Source: Candidatus Gastranaerophilales bacterium (lineage in GTDB: Bacteria > Cyanobacteriota > Vampirovibrionia > Gastranaerophilales > Gastranaerophilaceae). From it: a stretch of 8,528 nucleotides of DNA. Where the stretch lies: the NCBI GenBank assembly GCA_944326495.1, contig CALVEE010000053.1, forward strand, positions 1 to 8,528, read 5' to 3'. A program made the position numbers and the translations under genes. Shown here piece by piece: positions 1-5,651 of this stretch (within the stretch, counting starts at the first letter, position 1; every line of letters starts with the position of its first letter). Below the pieces are notes generated by a model, which was not told the DNA's origin, did no database searches, and saw only the letters and a list, made by a program, of their open reading frames with translations.

Positions 1-95
1 AAAATTGCCTTTGTTGTTAAATAATGTTAAGATAAATTTGAGGAATTGTCGTTTTTCTGTAATTGTGTCAAACAGGAAATATTGAGAGGTAAATT

Positions 96-512
96 ATGTA
101 TACAATTAAAGAAGTTGCTGATAAAATAGGGGTTTCAGAACATACATTGCGTTTTTGGGCAAAAAGCGGTTTTTTTCCGTTCATTACAAGAAATAAGAAT
201 AATATAAGACAATTCTCCGAACAGGATTTGGAATGGGTAAGGATTGTAAAATGCCTTCGCGCTGTCGGAACCGAAAATAAACTTATTAAAAGATATATTG
301 ATTTATGTATTATCGGCGATTCAACCCTTAAAGAACGTTTTGAGATTATAAAACAGACAAAAGATAAAGCATATCAACAAATGGAAGAATTAAAAAAACA
401 AATGGAAATGCTGGATTTTAAAGAGAGTTATTATCAAAATCTAATTAAAAATAATCTCGATGACAGCTGGAATCCTATGAATAAAAATAAAACCGAAGAA
501 TGCGCTATATAA
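96..512 (+). CDS. MerR-family transcriptional regulator
   Basis: This 138-residue protein is a DNA-binding regulator of the MerR type. The N-terminal winged helix-turn-helix is clear: YTIKEVADKIGVSEHTLRFW (residues 2-21) is the MerR recognition helix region, followed by the wing and an R-x-F-S-x-x-D-L-x-W segment (about 38-47). Residues 79-115 (TLKERFEIIK to about FKESYYQ) are charged and heptad-like and should form the antiparallel dimerisation coil. The usual RYYE after the recognition helix is RFWA here. Only three cysteines (53, 71, 136) are present and none form a metal-binding loop, so a metal sensor is unlikely; the effector is unknown. The ATG has a purine-rich SD (GAGAGG, 84-89) at good spacing. 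A weak extended -10 (TGTTAAGAT, 25-33) with TTGCCT (5-10) at 17 bp lies upstream. The glycosyltransferase gene follows closely in the same direction, so the two are probably co-transcribed. Confidence 0.88.
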   Translation: MYTIKEVADKIGVSEHTLRFWAKSGFFPFITRNKNNIRQFSEQDLEWVRIVKCLRAVGTENKLIKRYIDLCIIGDSTLKERFEIIKQTKDKAYQQMEELKKQMEMLDFKESYYQNLIKNNLDDSWNPMNKNKTEECAI

Positions 513-553
513 TTTGATTGTTTTGTACTTTTTATTGTTGTACACTTTCTTTT

Positions 554-1468
554 ATGTTATCAGTAATTATACCGACAGTTCAAAAAAAATTAGAAGTTTT
601 GAAGACTCTTGTTGGAATTTTGGAACAAGATTCTTCTGTAAGTGAGATTTTTATTATAAATAATAAGCCGGATATTCCCTTGAACTTAAGCGGCAGTAAG
701 CTTAAAATATATACACCTGAGGAAAATCTTTACGTAAACCCGAGTTGGAATTTAGGAGTATCTAAAATTCAAAATGACATATTTGTTCTTATGAATGACG
801 ATTTACTGGTTTGTAATGATTTTTGTAAAACAATAGTTGAATCAGACGTTTTTAATAATGAAAAAACCGGTTTAGTTGGCGTATCACCAACGGCAATAAA
901 TCAGTTTGCTAATGTAGATTATATTGCTATTCCAGCTTTCCCGCAGATTTCAAAGCCTGAATTTAAACCTCTGAACAGGTACTTAGCAACCGGAGACTGG
1001 GGAGTTGCAATATTCGGCAGGAAACAGAATTATTATAAAATACCGGATGATTTGAAGATTATTTACGGTGATAATTATTTACTTTATCAAAATGTACAAA
1101 ATAATAAACAAAACTTCTCTGTAGTAAATCTTCCTGTTAATCATATACACTCTTCATCAAGTGCAAGTCGCGAGTTTTCTTCTGTTGTAGTAAACGATAT
1201 ACGGAATTCTAAAAAATATTTTTATCCCGAATCCGTTAACTCTGCAGTGAAAGAGGAGGAGTATGAAATTGAGCATAAGGGTAATGTTTGTATAATAAGA
1301 TTTTTACAAAATAAAGCATCTATGTGCTTAAAATATCGTGATGATAAAGGATTATATGAGGACAATATCATTAGCCGGCAGCTTTTAGCTTTAATGCCTA
1401 AACTTAGCCCGGACTTAGCCGCTAAGATAACCGCAAGTATTAAATCAGGCCGAAATAAATCTTGTTAA
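554..1468 (+). CDS. GT2-like glycosyltransferase
   Basis: This is a probable cytoplasmic glycosyltransferase with a GT-A fold, transferring sugar from a nucleotide-sugar donor; the acceptor is unknown. I chose the ATG at 554 because the protein then begins MLSVIIPT, the classic first strand of GT2 enzymes; an in-frame TTG at 518 would add 12 hydrophobic/Cys residues with no better SD. Using the 304-residue form: SVIIPT (3-8), a nucleotide-contact NN (36-37), NPSWNLGV (62-69), the DXD-like MNDD (80-83), then GDWG (147-150) and YGDNYLL (171-177), the region expected to carry the acceptor-side acidic residue. From about residue 205 the chain continues with a charged segment and a helical tail not explained by the GT-A fold. 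No transmembrane segment is visible. It lies 41 bases after the MerR gene, and its last 29 bases overlap the convergent gene at 1440-1745. The family assignment is good; the role in LPS, capsule or protein glycosylation is not determinable. Confidence 0.75.
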   Translation: MLSVIIPTVQKKLEVLKTLVGILEQDSSVSEIFIINNKPDIPLNLSGSKLKIYTPEENLYVNPSWNLGVSKIQNDIFVLMNDDLLVCNDFCKTIVESDVFNNEKTGLVGVSPTAINQFANVDYIAIPAFPQISKPEFKPLNRYLATGDWGVAIFGRKQNYYKIPDDLKIIYGDNYLLYQNVQNNKQNFSVVNLPVNHIHSSSSASREFSSVVVNDIRNSKKYFYPESVNSAVKEEEYEIEHKGNVCIIRFLQNKASMCLKYRDDKGLYEDNIISRQLLALMPKLSPDLAAKITASIKSGRNKSC

Positions 1469-1745
1469 GTTCCGCAATATTCATAGCCCCTAATCTTTCA
1501 ACCTCAAGCTCTGTTCTTTGAGAATCTTTTGCAGCTTCAAGCGGCTGAACTTTTAATTCCTGCTTCTGTTCAGCCTCCTGCTTAGCCTGAATTTTTTGCA
1601 TTAATTCAATTTTTGCTTGTTCAAGCTTTGATTTATCAACAGATTTATTACCGCTCGGGGCAATTCCCAGTTTCATTAACTCCTGAAGAATTCTTAAATA
1701 CTCGGGATCGCTGTGTGAACTAACTGCACTTATAGCTACTACCAA
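1440..1745 (-). CDS. small charged protein of unknown function
   Basis: I do not recognise this 101-residue protein. The start is TTG (1745-1743), supported by an AAGGAG Shine-Dalgarno at 1754-1759 with 8-base spacing; that is the main reason to accept it as a real gene. After a small-residue N-terminus (VVAISAVSSHS) comes DPEYLRILQELMKLGIAPSG (about 13-32), which reads as a short amphipathic helix and turn. Next is a Lys/Glu/Gln-rich stretch (about 38-66: KSKLEQAKIELMQKIQAKQE and on) likely to be a helix or coiled coil, then ELEVERLGAMNIAELNKIY near the end. There is no signal peptide, membrane segment or cysteine. Its 3' end overlaps the 3' end of the glycosyltransferase gene tail to tail. 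A weak -10 (TATAAC on the minus strand, near 1784-1789) may serve it. A scaffold or accessory role is possible but not shown. Confidence 0.6.
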   Translation of the reverse strand: MVVAISAVSSHSDPEYLRILQELMKLGIAPSGNKSVDKSKLEQAKIELMQKIQAKQEAEQKQELKVQPLEAAKDSQRTELEVERLGAMNIAELNKIYFGLI

Positions 1746-1753
1746 TTTTTATA

Positions 1754-1759
1754 CTCCTT
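1754..1759 (-). promoter_or_regulatory. Shine-Dalgarno deciding a TTG start
   Basis: The minus strand reads AAGGAG here, 8 bases ahead of the TTG at 1745-1743. No ATG lies at comparable spacing, so this site fixes the start of the small gene and argues that it is translated. Confidence 0.65.
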
Positions 1760-1839
1760 GTCTCTGTATGTTTTGTAACGAGGTTATACTTATTTAATTC
1801 CACCATTTGTATGATTTATAACAATCAATCGTAAAAATC

Positions 1840-1878
1840 TTTACAAAAATTTACATATACTGTAAAATAGAATATATT
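1840..1878 (+). promoter_or_regulatory. two overlapping sigma70-like promoters with a dyad
   Basis: Two candidate promoters overlap. One has TTTACA (1840-1845), a 17-bp spacer and TAAAAT (1863-1868). The other has TTTACA (1850-1855), a 17-bp spacer and TATATT (1873-1878). All four hexamers match consensus at five of six positions. The second -35 is also the left arm of a perfect dyad, TTTACA-N5-TGTAAA (1850-1866), which lies in the spacer of the first promoter, a typical place for a repressor or activator site. Either promoter would drive the TpsB gene with a 5' leader of roughly 110-120 bases. Promoters are inferred from sequence only; the region is very AT-rich, so chance matches are a real risk. 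Confidence 0.45.
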
Positions 1879-1993
1879 ACGTTAATATTTTGTTACAATT
1901 TAGCAAATAAATTTGTTTTGGGATTTTAAGTAAATTATAATGTTAAATGTAGCGCAAAATTTTAACCCAATATTAATTAGGAATTCGGATACT

Positions 1994-3766
1994 ATGAAAA
2001 AACAATTAAGTTACTTAATCGCAGCGGTTTGCCTTTTGGTTGCAAATAAAGCATTTGCAGATCCGGGAGTAATGCTTCCTGCTCAGGTTCAGGCAGAAAT
2101 GGGCGGATATAACCCGGGTGCTTATAATACAACCGAGCTGCAAAATATTAATCACTATCAGATTGACAAGAGTTATATTCAGTCTTTTGATGATGTAACA
2201 AAAGATGAGCAGATATATGACGCTTCTATTGAAGAAAATCAGGCTCGTGAGGGTATGTTATATAACCCGCACTTTTTACTTCAAAAAATAAATTTTGAAG
2301 GTAATACCAAAATCCCTTCTGAGGAGTTAGAAAAACTCGGTTTGGAAGTATTAGGCGAAGATATTTTCTTTGATGAATTATTGGAAGTATGCCAGAAAGT
2401 AACAAATTATTACCGTTCAAAAGGGTATTTGACCTCATATGCAACAGTTCCGCCGCAGAGAATAGTCGATGGTGTTGCAACTATTAAAATTATTGAAAGT
2501 AAAGTCGGCTCTCTTGATATTGAAGGCGAAAAATGGACAAGAGAATGGTACTTGAGACATATTATTATGGGAAAAGCAGGGCTTAGAGAAGGCGATGTAT
2601 TTAACGCTAAAAACCTTCAAAGAGCAATGAAAGAAATTAACCGTGAAGATTATGTTCAGGTTCAGACAGAAGTAGAGCGTGAACCAGAGGGTGATGAAAA
2701 TACTGCAATTACCTTGAATGTAAGAGACAGATTCCCGGTTAACCTGAATTTCTCATATGACGATTACGGCCGTTCTTATACCGGAGCTCAAAGAGTTTCA
2801 TTCCTTGTCGGTATGGATAACTTAACAGGATTGGGCGATAAGATATATGGCGGTACAATTTTATCATCAGGCGCAACAGGCTGGATGGCAGGTTATTCAC
2901 TTCCGGTATCATCCTATGGCACCAGATTATCGTTCGATTTTTCTGACTCACACGTTAGATTAGGCGGTCCTTATAAATCTCTGAATGTTAAAGGTAATGC
3001 TCAAAGTTACTTCTTTAAATTAACTCAGCCTTTAATTCAAACAGCTAAAACTGATTTGATTTTCTATACAGGTTATGATTATGTAAACGCAAATACTTCT
3101 GCCAATATTACAGGCAATCCGTTGCGATTATCAACATATAACTTGAACGTATGGCGTTCCGGCTTGTATGGTATGACAGATGATAATTACGGACGATGGA
3201 TTGGTAATTTAGGCGTAGACTTCGGTATGGGCGGAGACGGCCACGGAGCAATACAGGATACAACATTCTTTAAAGTTACTGCCGGCGCAACCCGTGTTCA
3301 AAGATTATTCGGAAGAAGTATGGGTATTGTAAGAGTAGGCGGTCAGTATTCACCAAACAAACTGTTCGCAGCTGAACAAATGCAAATGGGCGGGCCTTAT
3401 ACATTAAGAGGCTATCAGCCGGCTGAGTTAATCGGTGACTATGGTGTAACAGGTACTGTTGAATACCGTTTCCCAATCCCATTCTTAGATAGATTGTGGC
3501 CAAAAGTAGATGAAAGACTTAGACTTGCTGTATTCTACGATTGGGGCTGGTTAGGTGAAAACGGCAATATCTATAATTACCCGCAGACATTCTTGCATTC
3601 AGTCGGTTTCGGTACTTATATTAACTTTACTGACTGGCTGACTGCCCAAATCGGTGTAGGCTTCCCGCTCGGTCGTTCGTATGACGAAAATACCGCAAGA
3701 TTTTACTTTAGTGTAAACTCTGATTTGGATAGACTGATACCGCTCAGAAATCCGGAGAAACTTTAG
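1994..3766 (+). CDS. ShlB/FhaC-type (TpsB) outer-membrane transporter
   Basis: This is an Omp85-superfamily beta-barrel, most like the TpsB component of two-partner secretion, which moves a TpsA exoprotein across the outer membrane. I place the start at ATG 1994, preceded by AGGAA at 1979-1983, since it yields a textbook signal peptide: KKQ, a hydrophobic core, and AFA cleavage after residue 22. An earlier in-frame ATG (1940) would bury that signal. Using the 590-residue form: a linker (23-92); a POTRA_2-like domain (about 94-178: LLQKINFEGNTKIP, YYRSKGYLTSYATVPPQRI with the ShlB-type dGva-I-IIES ending); a second POTRA-like domain (about 179-247); then the barrel, opening with the ShlB-like NFSYDDYGRSYTGAQR and DNLTGLGDKI. 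The conserved Omp85 loop motif is GGPYTLRGY (466-474), with Leu replacing the usual Val/Ile before RGY. The barrel ends RFYFSV and is followed by a 15-residue tail. No TpsA partner lies in the window, so the substrate is unknown. BamA/TamA is less likely given the POTRA_2 pattern. Confidence 0.85.
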   Translation: MKKQLSYLIAAVCLLVANKAFADPGVMLPAQVQAEMGGYNPGAYNTTELQNINHYQIDKSYIQSFDDVTKDEQIYDASIEENQAREGMLYNPHFLLQKINFEGNTKIPSEELEKLGLEVLGEDIFFDELLEVCQKVTNYYRSKGYLTSYATVPPQRIVDGVATIKIIESKVGSLDIEGEKWTREWYLRHIIMGKAGLREGDVFNAKNLQRAMKEINREDYVQVQTEVEREPEGDENTAITLNVRDRFPVNLNFSYDDYGRSYTGAQRVSFLVGMDNLTGLGDKIYGGTILSSGATGWMAGYSLPVSSYGTRLSFDFSDSHVRLGGPYKSLNVKGNAQSYFFKLTQPLIQTAKTDLIFYTGYDYVNANTSANITGNPLRLSTYNLNVWRSGLYGMTDDNYGRWIGNLGVDFGMGGDGHGAIQDTTFFKVTAGATRVQRLFGRSMGIVRVGGQYSPNKLFAAEQMQMGGPYTLRGYQPAELIGDYGVTGTVEYRFPIPFLDRLWPKVDERLRLAVFYDWGWLGENGNIYNYPQTFLHSVGFGTYINFTDWLTAQIGVGFPLGRSYDENTARFYFSVNSDLDRLIPLRNPEKL

Positions 3767-3774
3767 TTTAATTC

Positions 3775-3807
3775 AAGTCCGATATTTAATTATCGGACTT
3801 ATTTTTT
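3775..3807 (+). terminator. intrinsic terminator after tpsB-like gene
   Basis: A perfect 10-bp stem (3775-3784 with 3791-3800), a 6-base loop and a run of six T (3802-3807) follow the stop codon by 8 bases. The T-run is on the + side only, so it terminates the transporter transcript. The stop codon of the convergent radical SAM gene (3799-3801) overlaps the right arm. Confidence 0.88.
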
Positions 3808-4866
3808 CAATTCTAATTCACAGCACATCTGACAGGCGCCGAAAGTGCCGCCGGAAGCTTTTAGATTCTTGCGGAAACAGCAGTAATGCGGTGCATTGAA
3901 GAGTTCTTTAAGTGATTTTTCTTTTACATTGCCGATTTTTTGCGAAAGGCAGGGATAAACATAACCCTCCGGATTTATCATCATATTGTTGTAAGGATAC
4001 GTACATGGTTTATAAATCTCACTTAGAGGCGTTTTAGGCGGAGTCTGGAAAAATTTTTCTATAGAGAGAAGCGGATTTGATGAATATTCAAATTTTGGAG
4101 AAAATCTGATTTTCGTTTTACCCCTAATACTCTCTATTTCACGATAAACTGATTTAAAGTGTTCCATATCAAAATATTGTTCTATCGGATAATTTGCCGT
4201 AAATTCAGAGATAAAACTTTCCTGGAGTATTGAATTCTGTTTCCAATGATTATTTCTTAAGAATGATATTGAAAAAAATTCAAATCCCATATTATTACAT
4301 AGCTTGTATAACTTTAACAGATCATCAAGATTGTTTTCAAGAACAATAGTTTTAATATCAATCATCTGATTTTTCTTTTGCGATTTTAAATTCTCCAGAT
4401 TAGAAACTATTTTATCAAAAATTCCATCTTTGCCTCTATTTTTATCGTGGTTACTCCCATATCCGTCGAGTGATACAGATAAAAGCAGAAGCTTATATTT
4501 AATAAATGCTTTAATTATATCGTCATTAATCAGGATTCCGTTTGATACGACGTGAACTTTGTTCAAAATTTTTTTAGATGTATAAGCAAATATATCGATA
4601 AAATCATTTCTTAAAAGCGGTTCTCCGCCGACAAGTGTTGCAATTGAATAGAATGGAAGCTGGTCAATAACTTTTTTCCATTCATCCGTTGTTAATTCTT
4701 CTTTCTTTCTTTCTTTGCCAAGATAACAATAAGGGCAATTTAGATTGCATCTGTATGTGAGTTCAAGAAAGTATCGAAAAGGTATTTTTGCTCTCCCGTA
4801 TTTATCATTGTATGAAAGTGATGTATAAAAATTTCTTGCCCGGTCAAACAAGCTGGAATAATTCAT
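3799..4866 (-). CDS. radical SAM/SPASM domain protein
   Basis: This 355-residue enzyme belongs to the radical SAM superfamily, which cleaves S-adenosylmethionine at a [4Fe-4S] cluster to start radical chemistry. The cluster motif CNLNCPYC is at residues 40-47 (Cys 40, 44, 47), preceded by the strand FLELTYR. The SAM-contacting GGEP is at 80-83, and VSLDG (131-135) marks a later core strand. From about 285 a SPASM-type auxiliary-cluster domain follows: C288, then INPEGYVYPC (C306), IGNVKEKSLKELFNAPHY, C329/C330, and GACQMCC with C345, C348, C349. SPASM enzymes typically modify peptides or proteins, but some act on other substrates. No precursor peptide or transporter is adjacent, so the substrate is open. 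The ATG follows GGGGG (4871-4875 on the complementary strand) at only 4 bases, a short spacing. The gene stands alone, convergent with the transporter. Confidence 0.88.
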   Translation of the reverse strand: MNYSSLFDRARNFYTSLSYNDKYGRAKIPFRYFLELTYRCNLNCPYCYLGKERKKEELTTDEWKKVIDQLPFYSIATLVGGEPLLRNDFIDIFAYTSKKILNKVHVVSNGILINDDIIKAFIKYKLLLLSVSLDGYGSNHDKNRGKDGIFDKIVSNLENLKSQKKNQMIDIKTIVLENNLDDLLKLYKLCNNMGFEFFSISFLRNNHWKQNSILQESFISEFTANYPIEQYFDMEHFKSVYREIESIRGKTKIRFSPKFEYSSNPLLSIEKFFQTPPKTPLSEIYKPCTYPYNNMMINPEGYVYPCLSQKIGNVKEKSLKELFNAPHYCCFRKNLKASGGTFGACQMCCELELKK

Positions 4867-4913
4867 AAATCCCCCAATGTCTTTACTACTTATATTAGCA
4901 TAAAGTTTAATGA

Positions 4914-4941
4914 TTGTTTACGCGTGTAGGTTTAATATAAT
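4914..4941 (+). promoter_or_regulatory. candidate promoter with exact TATAAT
   Basis: TTGTTT (4914-4919) and an exact TATAAT (4936-4941) are separated by 16 bases. The -35 matches consensus at three of six positions. Transcription would start near 4948 and meet the hairpin terminator at 4967-5000, so it would make only a very short RNA unless readthrough occurs. Confidence 0.4.
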
Positions 4942-4947
4942 AAAGAA

Positions 4948-5000
4948 TCCTCATCGCTCAAACTTTCCTCTCTTTTTTCTAAGAGAGGTTTCTTTTTATC
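4948..5000 (+). ncRNA. possible ~50-nt small RNA or aborted leader
   Basis: Between the TATAAT box at 4936-4941 and the terminator at 4967-5000 there is room for a transcript of roughly 50 bases and no start codon. A promoter closely followed by a terminator is a layout seen in small RNAs and in attenuated leaders. The unit lies divergently just upstream of the radical SAM gene. There is no conserved family I recognise, so this is an inference from signal layout alone. Confidence 0.25.
4967..4998 (+). terminator. terminator-like hairpin with T-rich tail
   Basis: CCTCTCTT (4967-4974) pairs perfectly with AAGAGAGG (4981-4988) around a 6-base loop, followed by TTTCTTTTT (4989-4997). The T-rich side is on the + strand only. 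No + strand gene ends nearby, which is why a short upstream transcript is proposed. Confidence 0.55.
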
Positions 5001-5095
5001 AAGCTGAATTATTTCTATTCAGCCATTTTACTTGTTATGTACGTAATATATTGCCTGCAGGCATCTTGTCCAGCCTCACAGATAAATTACGAACC

Positions 5096-5200
5096 CCCTC
5101 CCTTATGAGGGAGGGCTGGGGTGGGTGATAACAAACCTTGTACCAAACAAGGCTTACGCCTTTAACGCAAACTCTAAACGGGCTGGCACCCACCCCAGCC
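5096..5200. repeat. GC-rich inverted-repeat element
   Basis: The block is far richer in G and C runs than its surroundings. It contains an 8-bp perfect hairpin (CCCTCCCT 5096-5103 / AGGGAGGG 5108-5115), and a perfect 14-bp inverted repeat, GGCTGGGGTGGGTG (5114-5127) against CACCCACCCCAGCC (5187-5200), enclosing a smaller hairpin CCTTGT/ACAAGG (5136-5152). The right arm can alternatively fold locally, GGCTGG (5181-5186) with CCAGCC (5195-5200). The C/G-run style resembles dispersed intergenic palindromic repeats found in many genomes, whose translations give HPPQPSLIREG-like strings. There is no transposase or clear target-site duplication, so a small non-autonomous element or regulatory fold are both possible. 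Confidence 0.55.
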
Positions 5201-5236
5201 ATGTCTTGGAGTTGCGCCAAGTTGTAAATATTTCTC

Positions 5237-5264
5237 TTGACGTTTTAATAAAAAAGAGTATAAT
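5237..5264 (+). promoter_or_regulatory. strong sigma70-type promoter
   Basis: TTGACG (5237-5242) and an exact TATAAT (5259-5264) are 16 bases apart. Transcription should start near 5271, giving a very short leader of about 17 bases before the ATG at 5288. This is the best promoter in the window. Confidence 0.8.
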
Positions 5265-5273
5265 AAGAATTCC

Positions 5274-5280
5274 AAGGAGG
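5274..5280 (+). promoter_or_regulatory. Shine-Dalgarno deciding the ATG at 5288
   Basis: AAGGAGG lies 7 bases before the ATG at 5288 but only 1 base before an in-frame ATG at 5282. The spacing selects 5288 as the start. Confidence 0.8.
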
Positions 5281-5287
5281 AATGTGT

Positions 5288-5647
5288 ATGAGTCTCATGA
5301 ATATTCCGGCTTTTAAAAACCAACAACAGACATTGATAAAAAAGAGTTTATCAGATATTTATACTCACGAGCGTGCGCATAAAGCCAAAGGCGGTTCCCT
5401 GACCGGCCCTATTGTGATTGATTGGAAAAACGGAATTCCAACCGGCGGTCATGTTTCAATCAGCATGCCGAAACTTAATCCCAAAAACCCGCAGAGAACA
5501 ATCGATAACGCCCAGACCGTAATCAACTCTGCTCTGGCTCCGGCTGATCCTTCAAGTCAGGATTATAAAGTCGCAAATCAGGCAAAATCAGTTAAAGCAC
5601 AAGCTCAAAGATTACAAAACAATAAGAGGTTAGATTATTATGCTTAA
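5288..5647 (+). CDS. small HEXXH protein, SprA-related putative metallopeptidase
   Basis: This 119-residue protein contains YTHERAHKAKGG, giving an HEXXH zinc-metalloprotease-type motif at residues 27-31. Downstream it carries IPTGGHVSISM (50-60), then NPQRTIDNAQTVINSALAPA (68-87) and DPSSQDYKVANQAK (87-100). From memory, this order (HE-A-H, a G-G-x-V strand, then a TI..AQ.V..ALAP..PS.QD..VA..A helix) matches the SprA-related putative metallopeptidase family, whose usual members are much longer; this is close to a bare core. The usual region between motif and strand is short here. There is no signal peptide or membrane segment, so it should be cytosolic unless exported otherwise. The third zinc ligand is not evident. 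The gene has its own near-consensus promoter and SD, and converges on uvrC with only 4 bases between stop codons. Proteolytic activity is inferred from motif only; the family's function is, to my knowledge, not established. Confidence 0.65.
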   Translation: MSLMNIPAFKNQQQTLIKKSLSDIYTHERAHKAKGGSLTGPIVIDWKNGIPTGGHVSISMPKLNPKNPQRTIDNAQTVINSALAPADPSSQDYKVANQAKSVKAQAQRLQNNKRLDYYA

Positions 5648-5651
5648 ATTT

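Larger units (their letters stand above)
4867..5287. other. gene-poor, hairpin-rich intergenic region
   Basis: About 420 bases separate the divergent radical SAM and HEXXH-protein genes. I find no convincing protein gene. In order it holds: a TATAAT box with TTGTTT (4914-4941); a terminator-like hairpin (4967-4988); a second hairpin with 7-bp arms (5003-5009, 5017-5023) lacking a T-run; a 12-bp perfect palindrome TGCCTGCAGGCA (5052-5063); a GC-rich inverted-repeat block (5096-5200); a small hairpin (5205-5221); and the promoter of the downstream gene (5237-5264). Open frames across the block on both strands are translations of the repeat, not genes. Confidence 0.7.

Noticed and set aside
518..553. 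TTG start extending the glycosyltransferase by 12 residues
   Set aside because: The extra residues precede the canonical MLSVIIPT start and no SD favours the TTG.
5003..5023. GCTGAAT/ATTCAGC hairpin as a terminator
   Set aside because: It has a 7-bp stem but no T-run on either strand and no gene ending nearby.
5052..5063. Perfect palindrome TGCCTGCAGGCA as an operator or recombination site
   Set aside because: One isolated 12-bp palindrome in the gap, with no second copy seen in the window and no promoter overlap.
4910..5220. Open frames on both strands across the intergenic gap (about 60-72 residues)
   Set aside because: No SD, low-quality composition, and the frames run through hairpins and the GC-rich repeat; the HPPQPSLIREG-like string is what such repeats translate to.
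5282..5287. Alternative ATG start for the HEXXH protein
   Set aside because: It is only 1 base after AAGGAGG, too close for initiation; the ATG at 5288 has proper spacing.
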